From: Coix lacryma-jobi var. lacryma-jobi
Taxonomy: Eukaryota; Streptophyta; Magnoliopsida; Poales; Poaceae
Assembly: GCA_009763385.1 (NCBI GenBank)
Contig: CM019823.1
Coordinates: 30,531,845 to 30,595,844 of the forward strand
Direction of reading: 5' to 3'
Length of the DNA: 64,000 nucleotides
In this document: positions 55,134 through 64,000 of the stretch, in pieces
How the letters are laid out: the number at the start of each line of letters is the position of its first letter
How positions within the stretch are numbered: the stretch's first letter is position 1
Position numbers and translations under genes: made by a program
The notes under the pieces: generated by a model
Database searches by the model: none
What the model saw: only the letters and a program-made list of their open reading frames with translations
What the model was told of the DNA's origin: nothing

Positions 55134-55172
55134 CTCGTGCTCTCGATTTAGGCTTAACCGCCTAGAGTTAAG

Positions 55173-57549
55173 ATGTCCGGAGGTGATGGACCACCTCCCA
55201 TATTGGAAAATTCGTATGGAGTCGTACCTAGAAGCGGTTGATGTGAAATGTCGCGATGCCGCCATAACCGGGTTCCCCAAACCCAAGGAGGGCACTAGCC
55301 TCACGCCACATGAGGAAGAAAATGAGAAGTGAAATGCAAAGGCCAAAAACATTCTTTTTAGAGGTATTTGCAAGGATGTGTTTAACCGCGTCCGGAACCA
55401 CAAGAATGCCCATGATCTATGGGATAACATTTGTGCTCTCCATGAGGGGACCAAGAGTGAGCGTGAGGAGAGATATCATTTAGTTATGCAAAAGCTTCAT
55501 TCATTTGATATGCATGCTAATGAAAGTGCAAATGAAATGTACTCACGCTTGAATGTTCTTGTAGAAGAACTCAATGGACTTGGCCTCACACAAATGCCAC
55601 CATCCGATGTTGTGAGGAAGATTCTTTGTGTCCTTCCAATTGAGAAGTATGGACACATTGTGACGGTGCTACATCAAGGTGATCTTTCCACCGCTACACC
55701 AACTCAAATCTTGGGAAAGATCAATGCGCATGAGATGTACATGCACATCACACCAAGTGGTGGTTCCTCCACCGACAAGAAGAAGGACTTGGCTTTCAAA
55801 GCTAGCCATGACAAGAAGGGAAAGTCCAAGGCCATTGTGATGCATCATGAGAGCTCAAGTGATGAAGAAGATGATTCCAACATTGCTCTCATGGTGAGAA
55901 GGACCACCAAGATGTTGAAGAAGCTTCACAAGAATGGAGTCAATTTTGACTCAAGAAAGAAGAAGTTCTTCACAAGTAGCAAGAGGAGACCAATCTCCGA
56001 AATGGATTGCTACAATTGCGGTGAGCTTGGCCATCTTGCTCATCAATGCACCAAGCCCAAGAAAGAGAGCTACAAGAACAAGAACAAGGGCAAGAAGTAT
56101 GACTCATCAAGTGAAGATGAGAAGAAGGATGAAAAGCCCTACTACAAGAAGGATGGCAAGAAGAAGAAGCAATACCACAAGAAAGGTGGGAAGGCTTACA
56201 TTGTTGGTGATTGGCTCACCGACATCGACTCCTCCGGTGGCTCATCAAATGAAGATAGTGATGATGAGAAGGAGAAGGTGGCCGCTCTAGTCATTGGCTC
56301 CTCTACACCACCACCACCACTGTCGCCATCATCATCTACACACCTATGCCTTATGGCCAAGGGTGACCGGAAGGTACAAAACGATGATGACTCTAGTGAT
56401 AGTGATAGTGATGGTGAATTTGAGGCTCCCACTTATGATGAACTTGTCAAATTGCTAAATGACTACTCTAAAATCATAAGAAAGACTAGAGCTAAAAATG
56501 AAAAGCTTGTTGATGAAAATGAATCTCTTGTTGAAAAATGTGATCATGCTATTCATGCTAGTGATGAGCTAAAAAATGAACTTGCTACTATGTCATCCAC
56601 TATCAAGGAGCTCAAGTCCTCTAACAAAGAGCTCAAAGCTAAAAATGAGAAACTTGATAAGGTGCATAGTGACTTTACCACTAGTTATCAATTGCTCAAA
56701 GAACAATACACTCAAGTGAAAGTAGATTATGATACTCTCACCATTGCTTATGATATGCTTTCACATGAGACACTTGATGCTCCTAACCTTGTTGTTAAGT
56801 GTGACATAGCAACATCTTGTGAGGACTTGGTTAGTGAGCATGATGAGCAAAGAGCTAGTGGCAAGGGCAAGAATGTGGTTGTGGCCGATCACTATGATGA
56901 TTATATCAAGATCAAGAATGAGAATGCAAAGCTCAAGGTTGATCTAGAGAAGCTTGCAACCACAAAGCAAGTCATTGTTGAGACCCAAGATGATGAGTAT
57001 AGCATGGCACTTGAGCTTGACATGCTAAAAGAAGAGAACAAGAGATTGAAGATGGAGAGAGATTACAAGATGACACCATCTCAAGTAGAGCTCCAACAAG
57101 AGAATGACAAGCTCAAGAAAGAGAAGGAGCACCTCACCACCGGGTTGAAGAAATTCACCAAGGGGCAATGTCTTCAAAGTGAGCTACTCATGAACACGGT
57201 CATGAAGACAAATAGAAATGGCATTGGATTCCTTGAGGAGAAGATGAAGCAACGAAAGAGCATCACAAAGCCGAAGAAGAAGAAGATTGGAAGATGCTAT
57301 GAGTGTGGAAAGGAAGGACACTTTGCTCATAATTGTGAAGAGCCTAAACCTACACCCTTGCCCAAGCATGCTAGGCCCTTTGCTTTCAATGTTCACTACA
57401 TGCTTAGACAAGACTCTAGTGGCAAGATGAAAGTCATGTTCATGGGGCCTCCTAACAAGAATAGGTCAAAGCAAATTTGGGTTGCAAAGTCACTAGTAGA
57501 GAAGGTTAAGGGACCGCAACAAGTTTGGGTCCCAAAAGCTCAAGCTTGA
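55173..57549 (+). pseudogene. SIRE-type gag with an N-terminal frame break and one stop
   Basis: The start MSGGDGPPP (ATG at 55173) is in a different frame from the following YWKIRMESYLEAVD, so a deletion of a few codons with frame change lies near 55200. TGA at 55330-55332 interrupts EENEK/NAKAK where most relatives have Trp. From there the frame is open to 57549. It contains the UBN2-type gag domain (HDLWDNICALHEG, MYSRLNVLVEELN), a first zinc knuckle CX2CX4HX4C at 56008-56049, an acidic Ser/Asp region, a long coiled coil (about 56450-57150), and a second zinc knuckle at 57295-57336. Confidence 0.85.
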
Positions 57550-57565
57550 TTTCTTATGTGTGTAG

Positions 57566-60500
57566 GTGAACTACAAGACTGGTGGATCTCATTGGGTGAT
57601 TGATAGTGGTTGCACTCAACATATGACCGGTGATCCCCGGATGTTCACCTCACTAGAAGAGAATGTCAATGACCAAGAGAAGATAACATTTGGTGACAAC
57701 TCAAAGGGCAATGTCAAGGGATTGGGCAAAGTGGCTATATCAAATGATCATACCATCTCAAATGTGCTTCTAGTTGCATCATTGAGCTTCAACTTGCTAT
57801 CCGTTGGGCAACTATGTGATCTTGGCTTTCAATGTTTGTTCACCGACAAGGAAGTGGTTGTAACCAAGAAAGATGACACACAAGTGATATTCAAAGGCTT
57901 TAGATACAACAATCTCTATCTAGTGGATTTCACCTTCGAAGATGCCAACTTGAAGACATGCTTGTTCACTAAGCAATCACTTGGTTGGCTATGGCATAGA
58001 AGATTAGCACATGTTGGAATGAACACTCTCAACAAGCTATTGAAAAATGATTTGGTTAGGGGCTTGAAGGATGTCAAATTTGAGAAGGACAAATTGTGTA
58101 GTGCATGTCAAGCCGGCAAGCAAGTTGCAAACACTCATCCAACCAAAGCCTTTGTGTCAACTTCAAGAGAGTTAGAGCTACTTCACATGGATCTATTTGG
58201 ACCAACAACATATGCTAGCTTGGGTGGAAATCTCTATTGCCTAGTGATTGTTGATGACTACTCTAGATACACTTGGGTATTCTTTCTTCATGACAAATCC
58301 GAAGCAACCCCTTCATTCAAAAAGTTTGCCAAGAGAGCCCAAAATGAGTTTGACTTGAAGATCAAGAAGATAAGAAGTGACAATGGAAGAGAGTTCGACA
58401 ACACCCACATTGAGCAATATTGTGATGAAGTTGGGATCAAGCATGAAGTCTCCGCAACATATACACCACAACAAAATGGGGTAGTTGAGAGGAAGAACCG
58501 AACACTAATCACCCTAGCAAGGACTATGTTAGATGAGTACACTACACCGGAAAGATTTTGGGCGGAAACAATAAACATCGCTTGCTATGCATCAAACCGG
58601 TTGTTCCCCCATCATCTCCTTGGCAAGACCCCCTATGAGCTACTCAACAACAAGAAGCCGGATATATCATTCTTTAGAGTGTTTGAGTGCAAATGTTACA
58701 TCTACAAGAAGCGCCAACACCTAGGGAAGTTTCAACGCCGATGTGATATTGGTTTTCTTGTTGGTTACTCATTGAAGTCCAAAGCATATCGAGTATTCAA
58801 CCATGCCACCGGGATGGTAGAAGAAACATATGATGTGGAATTCGATGAATCTAATGGCTCTCAAGGAGAGCATGAAAATCTTGATGATGTAGGTGATGAA
58901 CCATTGAGGGAAGCCATGAAGAACATGCCGGTTGGAGCCATCAAGCCTAAAGATGATGATGATGATGTGCAAGTCATAGACAAGCCGTCCTCATCCAATG
59001 TACCACATGTTGATGACAAAGAAGGGAGAGATCCATTTGAAGATACTCATGTCTCCCATGATCAAATGGTGGTACAAGCTCAAGATGTTGATGCTCCACA
59101 AGCGGCCCCTCAAGTGGTTGATCAAAGGACTACTCTACTACAAGCTCATCCTCAAGAACTCATCATAGGGAGTCCAACAAGGGGTGTAATGACTCGATCT
59201 CAAAAACTTGCTTTATATATTGAACATCACTCCTTTGTGTCTCTTGTTGAGCCTACTATTATAGATGAAGTTCTAGGTGATCCAGATTGGGTGAATGCTA
59301 TGCATGAAGAATTAAACAATTTCACCCGCAACCAAGTTTGGACACTTGAAGAGCGACCCAAAGGCGCAAGAGTCATTGGAACAAAATGGGTGTTTAGGAA
59401 CAAGCAAGATGATCAAGGCAAGGTTGTTAGAAACAAGGCAAGGCTAGTAGCAAAGGGGTTCTCTCAAGTTGAAGGTTTGGATTTTGGAGAGACCTTTGCA
59501 CCGGTTGCAAGACTCGAAGCCATTCGTATCCTTCTTGCATATGCATCACATCATGACATTAAATTATATCAAATGGATGTGAAAAGTGCATTTTTAAATA
59601 GCTTCATAAATGAACTAGTCTATGTTGATCAACCTCCCGGGTTTAAAGACCCTAGATATCCTAATCATGTCTATAGGTTGTCCAAGGCGCTATATGGGCT
59701 CAAGCAAGCCCCAGGAGCATGGTACGAGCGCCTCCGGGACTTCCTCATTGAGAAGGGCTTCACCATTGGGATGGTCGACACCACACTATTCACCAAGAAG
59801 CTTGATGGAGAGATCTTCATTTGTCAAGTCTACGTTGATGATATCATCTTCGGATCAATAAACGAAGCATATTGCAAGGAATTTGGTGACTTGATATCAA
59901 AGGAGTTCGAAATGTCCATGATTGGAGAGCTCACATTCTTCCTAGGCTTCCAAGTCAAGCAATTAAAGGAGGGGACTTTCATATCTCAAGAGAAGTATAC
60001 AAAAGACCTCCTCAAGCGCTTCAACATGGATGATTACAAGCCTATCAAGACTCCAATGCCAACAAATGGACATCTCGACCTAGATGTGGGAGGTAACCCG
60101 GTTGACCAAACTCTCTACCATTCTATGATTGGTAGCTTGTTATATTTGACCGCATCTAGGCCCGATATCATGTTTAGTGTGTGCATGTGTGCTCGCTTTC
60201 AAGCCGATCCTAGGGAATCACATCTTATAGCCGTGAAGAGAATCCTTAGGTACCTAAAGCACACCCCAAGCATTGGCCTTTGGTATCCCAAAGGAGCTAA
60301 CTTCCAACTCGTTGGGTATTCCGATTCGGATTACGCGGGTTGCAAAATAGAAAGAAAAAGCACATCCGGAGGGTGCCATTTGCTTGGGAGATCACTAGTT
60401 TCATGGAGTTCTAAAAAGCAAAATAGTGTGGCCTTGTCTACCGCCGAGGCGGAATACATAGCCACAGGTGCTTGTTGTGCACAAATCCTTTATATGAAAC

Positions 60501-60790
60501 AAACCCTTTTAGACTATGGTGTAGTTCTTGAAAGGGTACCTTTGTTGTGTGACAATGAGAGCGCGGTTAAGCTTGCTAACAACCTGGTTCAACACTCTCG
60601 CACAAAGCACATAGATATTCGCCATCACTTCCTTAGAGATCATGTTTCCAAGAAAGATATATCCTTAGAGGGAGTTAGAACCGAAGATCAATTGGCAGAT
60701 ATCTTCACAAAACCCCTAGATGAAAACACCCTTTGTAGATTGCGAAGTGAGCTTAATGTGCTTGATCTAAGTAACTTTGTCAAAAGGTGA
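57566..60790 (+). CDS. SIRE-type Copia pol, open (1,074 aa)
   Basis: An intact frame, +1 relative to the end of gag across a 16-bp gap. Domains in order: protease with VIDSGCTQHM, integrase zinc motif (WHRRLAHVG, CSACQAGK), catalytic core with HMDLFGP, RSDNGREF and NGVVERKN, an acidic linker, reverse transcriptase with KARLVAKGFSQ, DVKSAFLN, YGLKQAP and YVDD (59831-59842), and RNase H with DSDYAGC, STAEAEYIA, CDNESAVKLA and RTKHIDIRHHFLRDHV. All catalytic residues expected for the family are visible. Because gag is damaged, the element is probably not autonomous, but this polyprotein could act in trans if expressed. Confidence 0.9.
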   Translation: MNYKTGGSHWVIDSGCTQHMTGDPRMFTSLEENVNDQEKITFGDNSKGNVKGLGKVAISNDHTISNVLLVASLSFNLLSVGQLCDLGFQCLFTDKEVVVTKKDDTQVIFKGFRYNNLYLVDFTFEDANLKTCLFTKQSLGWLWHRRLAHVGMNTLNKLLKNDLVRGLKDVKFEKDKLCSACQAGKQVANTHPTKAFVSTSRELELLHMDLFGPTTYASLGGNLYCLVIVDDYSRYTWVFFLHDKSEATPSFKKFAKRAQNEFDLKIKKIRSDNGREFDNTHIEQYCDEVGIKHEVSATYTPQQNGVVERKNRTLITLARTMLDEYTTPERFWAETINIACYASNRLFPHHLLGKTPYELLNNKKPDISFFRVFECKCYIYKKRQHLGKFQRRCDIGFLVGYSLKSKAYRVFNHATGMVEETYDVEFDESNGSQGEHENLDDVGDEPLREAMKNMPVGAIKPKDDDDDVQVIDKPSSSNVPHVDDKEGRDPFEDTHVSHDQMVVQAQDVDAPQAAPQVVDQRTTLLQAHPQELIIGSPTRGVMTRSQKLALYIEHHSFVSLVEPTIIDEVLGDPDWVNAMHEELNNFTRNQVWTLEERPKGARVIGTKWVFRNKQDDQGKVVRNKARLVAKGFSQVEGLDFGETFAPVARLEAIRILLAYASHHDIKLYQMDVKSAFLNSFINELVYVDQPPGFKDPRYPNHVYRLSKALYGLKQAPGAWYERLRDFLIEKGFTIGMVDTTLFTKKLDGEIFICQVYVDDIIFGSINEAYCKEFGDLISKEFEMSMIGELTFFLGFQVKQLKEGTFISQEKYTKDLLKRFNMDDYKPIKTPMPTNGHLDLDVGGNPVDQTLYHSMIGSLLYLTASRPDIMFSVCMCARFQADPRESHLIAVKRILRYLKHTPSIGLWYPKGANFQLVGYSDSDYAGCKIERKSTSGGCHLLGRSLVSWSSKKQNSVALSTAEAEYIATGACCAQILYMKQTLLDYGVVLERVPLLCDNESAVKLANNLVQHSRTKHIDIRHHFLRDHVSKKDISLEGVRTEDQLADIFTKPLDENTLCRLRSELNVLDLSNFVKR

Positions 60791-61540
60791 AAGGGGGTTG
60801 TCTTTGCATTGCATTGTATCATATGCCATGTTAAATTTATGCTATGCACATAGGCTTGTCAGACGTGGTTAAGATAACCGCCCTAAAAAGCGTGTGAAGA
60901 AGCTTACCCATGAGTAAACTTGACAAGCAACCTAGATTCAAATTCCGTAATGCATTGCATATGTATGTTTGTTGCTTTGTCGTTTCTTTTCGGTTATGTT
61001 TTGAGCAACCGCTGTGTTTGTCCACCGCTAGGGGGAGCTTTTGAGGCTCCTAATGGTTGAGACCCCTAGTTTTGGTGGCCACATGTTGTCTCCTCGGGTT
61101 TTATCGCCTAGTTTCTCTAAAAATGATATGTAGCCTATGGCAAAATATTTATAAAATTGAGGGTTTTTGCGAGGATGCGCATTCTAGGTTCCAACTGGTG
61201 TTTATTTGCCTCTTATTTGAGTTGGAACTTGGTTGGGAGAGGGAGCCGCAATGGAGATCTTCAAAACGAGCCAAAATGCAGCATCAGACGCTGCATCGGA
61301 CGCTGGCTCCAGCGTCCGATGCCCCCACTGTACACAGCCCCGGCTGGAACAGTGTTGGCGTCGCGTCCGATGCGAACTCAACGGAGCGTCCGGTGCCTCA
61401 TCGGACGCTGCCCAACATCCGATGCCAAGGCATAGGACGCGTCCGATGCAAAAAGGACGTTTCTGGAGCTCTCTGGACCGGCATCGGAGCGTCCGATGCG
61501 TAATCATCGGCGCGTCCGATGCCCCTTTAAGCGGCGCAGT
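60791..61540 (+). other. 3' untranslated part of the SIRE-type element with CATCGGACG array
   Basis: Contains a purine tract GCTAGGGGGAGC near 61027-61038 and, from 61265 to 61530, inverted CATCGGACG/CGTCCGATG motifs like those of the LTR. No envelope-like gene. Whether 61039-61540 is a diverged 3' LTR is undecided. Confidence 0.55.
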
Positions 61541-62438
61541 AAGGTCTTCTCACTGGCTATTCGGTCCCACGTGTCATATACCCTTCGTCCTCTTCCTCTC
61601 GCGCCCACCCGCACCGAGCCCTACCCAGCGCCGCCGCCCGTCACTCCTAACCCTAGCACCGCCGCCGGCCGCCGCATCCGCCAGCGCCTGCGTCCTCCCC
61701 GCCGGCCGACGTGCTCCTCCCCGCCAGCCCCGGCTCAGCCGCGCTCGCCGTCGTTCAAGCCCTCTCGCACCCCCGCGCGCGCTTGCACTCGCCGGCGCCC
61801 CGCTCCATCGCCGGAGTTCGCCGAAGGACCTCGCCGGCGCCTGTCTCCCACTCGCCGGAGCCGCGTATTCTTCCTCGCGCTCGTCTCCGTCTCCGGTGAC
61901 TCTTTCCCCGGCCAGCTAATCCCCACAGTGGGCACCTCCCACCTCCTCCATGCTCCATGCCTTCGACATGTTCGATGAAATATCTCACTGGCCGCTCCAC
62001 CTGTTTTTAACCCCCGTCTTCGCCCGTTGTTCGTGCAGACCTCTTTGGCGTGTCGCGTGGGTACCGAAACGTCTGTGCCTTCCCTTGTGCTTGGTCGTTT
62101 TGTCGATCGTTAGGTAGCAAAGCCATCTTCTATCTCTTATCCACTTGCTTTGCTTCCGATAGGATCTCTTATCTCTAGATTATATGTTTCTTATATATCC
62201 TATCTATTCTCGCAGCGAGTCAGAGTCTGTGGTAGTTGTCCGCTCGTCAGTTGTCAGTGACAGATAACCCGGGGCCAAGCCCGTGGGTACGGATCGAGGC
62301 CAAGCCTCGCGAGTGACAGAGCCAGCGGATCAGTGACAGTTGAGCTTTCTTGTCCGGACTTTTTGAGTTAGTTTGTTTGCCAGTCTAGTTCAGTGGCAGT
62401 CGGTTCTTTCAGAGGCAGTTTCTCCATTCTTGTTAGCC
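61541..62438 (+). other. GC-rich leader-like segment of another element
   Basis: Begins abruptly after the motif array. It has a CACGTGTCATATA start, a Pro/Arg-coding GC-rich stretch, a short AT-rich part near 62160-62210, then the lead-in to the ATG at 62439. It looks like the 5' region of a retroelement or captured gene; identity unknown. Confidence 0.4.
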
Positions 62439-62544
62439 ATGCCGCGCTGCAAGAACGTCGGTGGTGGCCCTGGGGACTCTCCTCCCTGTCGCCCCCCTTC
62501 CGGTCAGAGGCCTGGGAAGGGGAAGCTGATCGTGCGCCGGAAGC
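62439..62544 (+). pseudogene. First 35 codons of a retroelement-type ORF, cut by an LTR
   Basis: ATG at 62439 starts a basic, Gly/Pro-rich peptide (MPRCKNVGGGPGDSPP...). From memory this resembles the beginning of retroelement-linked hypothetical proteins common in grasses. The reading frame runs straight into the LTR beginning at 62545, so the coding sequence is interrupted by that insertion. Assignment is tentative. Confidence 0.45.
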
Positions 62545-63109
62545 TGTCGGTGTTTCGTCCCCGGGGGTACCACACCAACGAGTGATATGATCGCGTGCTT
62601 CTCTTCCTGGATGGTGATGCAAGAGGACACAAGGATTTATCCTGGTTCGGGCAAAGAAGGCCCTACGTCCAGCGGGGGGGGGATGTTCTTGTATTACTTG
62701 CACCTAAGTGCTCGTACAGGGGAGAATACAAGCTCAGTGAGCGTGGACCGGGGTCCGGACTCGTGCCTGTGTGTGGACTCGTGTGTTGTGTTCGTCCTCT
62801 TGAATGAGGGCCCTAGTGTCCCCTTTTATTAGAGCAAGGGGAGGCCAGGGTTACATAAAAGTATTACAGGTGTCGGGGCGTATGGTGCCCCATACGGAGA
62901 AGGGTAGGAACCCTGTCTTGTCGGGGCCACTGGAGCCGATGTGATCGTCGCTGTTGAGGCGTCCTTGGGTCGTGGCTTCCATCCCGGGCGCGGACGTGGT
63001 GGCGCGACCAGGCGGGAGCCGTACAGCGCCCATCCCGGAATGTACAGTACGCGGTGAGGTCCCTCCGGGTCTTGGGGTACCTGTCCTCCAATAGCACGAA
63101 AGTAGTTAG

Positions 63110-63279
63110 GGCTCGAAGGGCGCGGAGCCGGCTTCGAGGTGGTGCCACGGGGGCTCGAAGGGCGCGGAGCCGGTTTCGAGGTGGTGCCACGGGGGCTCGA
63201 GGGGCGCGGAGCCGGCCTCGAGGTGTTACAGTGCAGGGCTCGAGGAGCGCGTAGCCGGCCTCGAGGGGTTACAGTGCCT
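63110..63279. repeat. Four-unit 42-43 bp tandem repeat in the LTR
   Basis: Units start at 63110, 63152, 63194 and 63237 with GGCTCGA(A/G)G, then GCGCGGAGCCGG and TCGAGG. The last two units have changed tails. Confidence 0.85.
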
Positions 63280-63490
63280 GGCTTGGCCGAACAGTGCCGT
63301 ACTGGTGCCCTTTTGCCCATGCTTGTGATGAAAACGAGACTTGACCTTTATACCGAGTCACTGTGGTACATGCTGTGCACTGGTGGACATGACCGGAGTA
63401 GGTGAAGACATTAAATGCGTGGCATGGGTTGGTACGGCTGTCTGTGCAGCTCGAGGTCCGTGCGTTAAGGCTCGAGGTGTGGGGGCGCGC

Positions 63491-63781
63491 TCGCCCGAGG
63501 CCTGGAGGGCTCGAGCGAGACGGAGAGCGATCGTGCTCGCCCGAGGCCTTGCTGGGAGGGCTCGGGCGAGACGGAGATAGAGCGTTCGCCCGAGGCCTTG
63601 CTGGGAGGGCTCGGGCGAGACGGAGACGGAGCGTTCGCCCGAGGCCTGGCTGGGAGGGCTCGGACGAGACGGAGACGGTGCGTTCGCCCGAGGCCTGACT
63701 GGGAGGGCTCGGGCGAGATGGAGATGGAGCGTTCGCCCGAGGCCTGGCTGGGAGGGCTCGGGCGAGACGGAGACAGAGCGT
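63491..63781. repeat. Six-unit 49-bp hairpin minisatellite in the LTR
   Basis: Units start at 63491, 63537, 63586, 63635, 63684 and 63733. The last five are exactly 49 bp and the first is 46. Each contains TCGCCCGAG and, 18 bases on, its reverse complement CTCGGGCGA (one unit has CTCGGACGA), so every unit can form a 9-bp stem. Confidence 0.93.
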
Positions 63782-63828
63782 TCAGGTGTGTGCGTTGATT
63801 GGGGGTACCCTTTTTTGTACCACCGACA

Positions 63829-64000
63829 GTAGCCCCCGAGGCCATGGGGGAGTGGTTAGAACTCCCTCGTGGGCTTCCCGAAGAATCCTCCGTTGTTTGG
63901 GAACCTTCTGCCCAGCGGGCGCGCCTTTTTAGGCGGAAATCGTCAGGGAGCGGAGATCGCGGCGCCGTGTGTACCTGTCAACATGCTCGAAATGTGGTTC
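63829..64000 (-). mobile_element. Start of the interior of the second Tat-type Gypsy
   Basis: Shares GTAGCCCCCGAG, GGGGGAGTGGTTAGA, AACCTTCTGCCC, GGGCGCGCCTTTTTAGGCGGAA and GTGTACCTGTCAAC with 19335-20260 of the first Gypsy, but lacks about 600 bp present there. Cut by the window end. Confidence 0.8.

Larger units (their letters stand above)
53562..61540 (+). mobile_element. SIRE/Maximus-type Copia retrotransposon, 3' end not resolved
   Basis: 5' LTR 53562-55119, a tRNA-Met-type site TGGTATCGGAGC at 55122, gag, then an uninterrupted pol ending at 60790. The large gag with coiled coil and two separate zinc knuckles, and the long LTR, fit the SIRE lineage. No envelope-like frame follows pol. 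A second LTR matching the first was not found. Sequence up to about 61540 carries the same CATCGGACG motif array as the LTR, then gives way to unrelated GC-rich sequence. The 3' LTR is therefore lost, diverged or truncated. Confidence 0.85.
62545..63828 (-). repeat. LTR of a second Tat-type Gypsy element
   Basis: 1,284 bp, TGTCGGTGTTTCG to CACCGACA, clearly related to the LTRs at 18159 and 31890 (same start, same TTATCCTGGTTCGGGCAAAG block, same GATTGGGGGTACCC end) but with two private tandem arrays. Followed by GTAGCCCCCGAGG, the reversed purine tract, so it is a 3' LTR of a minus-strand element running off the window. The left flank GAAGC is one half of the expected duplication. Confidence 0.88.

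Noticed and set aside
60791..61540. Envelope-like gene expected in some SIRE elements
   Set aside because: No open frame of useful length or membrane-protein character lies between pol and the CATCGGACG array.
53562..61540. 3' LTR of the SIRE element starting near 61039 after the purine tract
   Set aside because: Only a short block resembles the 5' LTR start. The rest does not align by eye, so the boundary was not called.
61700..62000. Pro/Arg-rich coding exon or PPR gene fragment
   Set aside because: Overlapping GC-rich frames on both strands and only one short FDMFDEIS-like match. Not enough to call.
63491..63781. CRISPR-like array
   Set aside because: Repeats are contiguous with no unique spacers, in a plant LTR. 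It is a minisatellite.

Overview
This is plant nuclear DNA, most likely from a panicoid grass of the sorghum, sugarcane and Miscanthus type. The evidence is intron-bearing genes with GC-rich first exons, dense LTR retrotransposons of Tat/Retand Gypsy and SIRE/Maximus Copia type, and several grass-style MITE families (Stowaway-like with TA target duplications, Tourist-like with TTA duplications, and a family with GGCCTTGTTTAG ends). The species cannot be read from the window.

Layout. 1-8.9 kb is transposon-rich intergenic DNA: two members of a CGGTT-rich hAT-like family, a 5'-truncated LINE, paired Tourist-like MITEs, three Stowaway-like MITEs and another MITE. 8.9-11.8 kb is a four-exon cytochrome b561 gene with two frameshifts and an 83-bp duplication over a splice donor, probably a pseudogene. 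13.6-33.1 kb is a nest: a small non-autonomous Gypsy-type element whose right LTR is cut, then a reversed SIRE-like LTR segment, which is split by a 14.9-kb Tat-type Gypsy element with 1.18-kb LTRs and a CTTAT target duplication. That Gypsy carries gag-pol on the minus strand and a spliced, decayed antisense gene on the plus strand. 35.7-41.5 kb is a complete Copia element with only 100-bp LTRs and a CTTCC target duplication, interrupted by two stop codons.

41.8-53.3 kb is the gene island, with three genes whose splice sites and phases all agree: a nine-exon plastid-type NAD(P)-binding Rossmann protein (minus, 319 aa), a four-exon spliceosomal SmG gene (plus, 80 aa) that shares a 532-bp divergent promoter with it, and a three-exon 2-oxoglutarate/Fe(II) dioxygenase (minus, 379 aa) with a long-hairpin Stowaway-like MITE in its near promoter.

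53.6-61.5 kb is a SIRE/Maximus-type Copia element with an open 1,074-aa pol and a damaged gag. 61.5-64 kb holds the leader and first codons of another retroelement-type ORF, interrupted by the LTR of a second Gypsy element related to the one at 18-33 kb and running off the window.

No CRISPR array, operon, rRNA or tRNA gene was seen. The main unusual signals are the CGGTT-rich hAT-like family, the antisense spliced gene in the Gypsy element, the palindromic CATCGGACG arrays in SIRE-type sequence, a six-unit 49-bp hairpin minisatellite in an LTR, and a consistent set of stop codons explainable by C-to-T decay. I found no clearly new cellular system.
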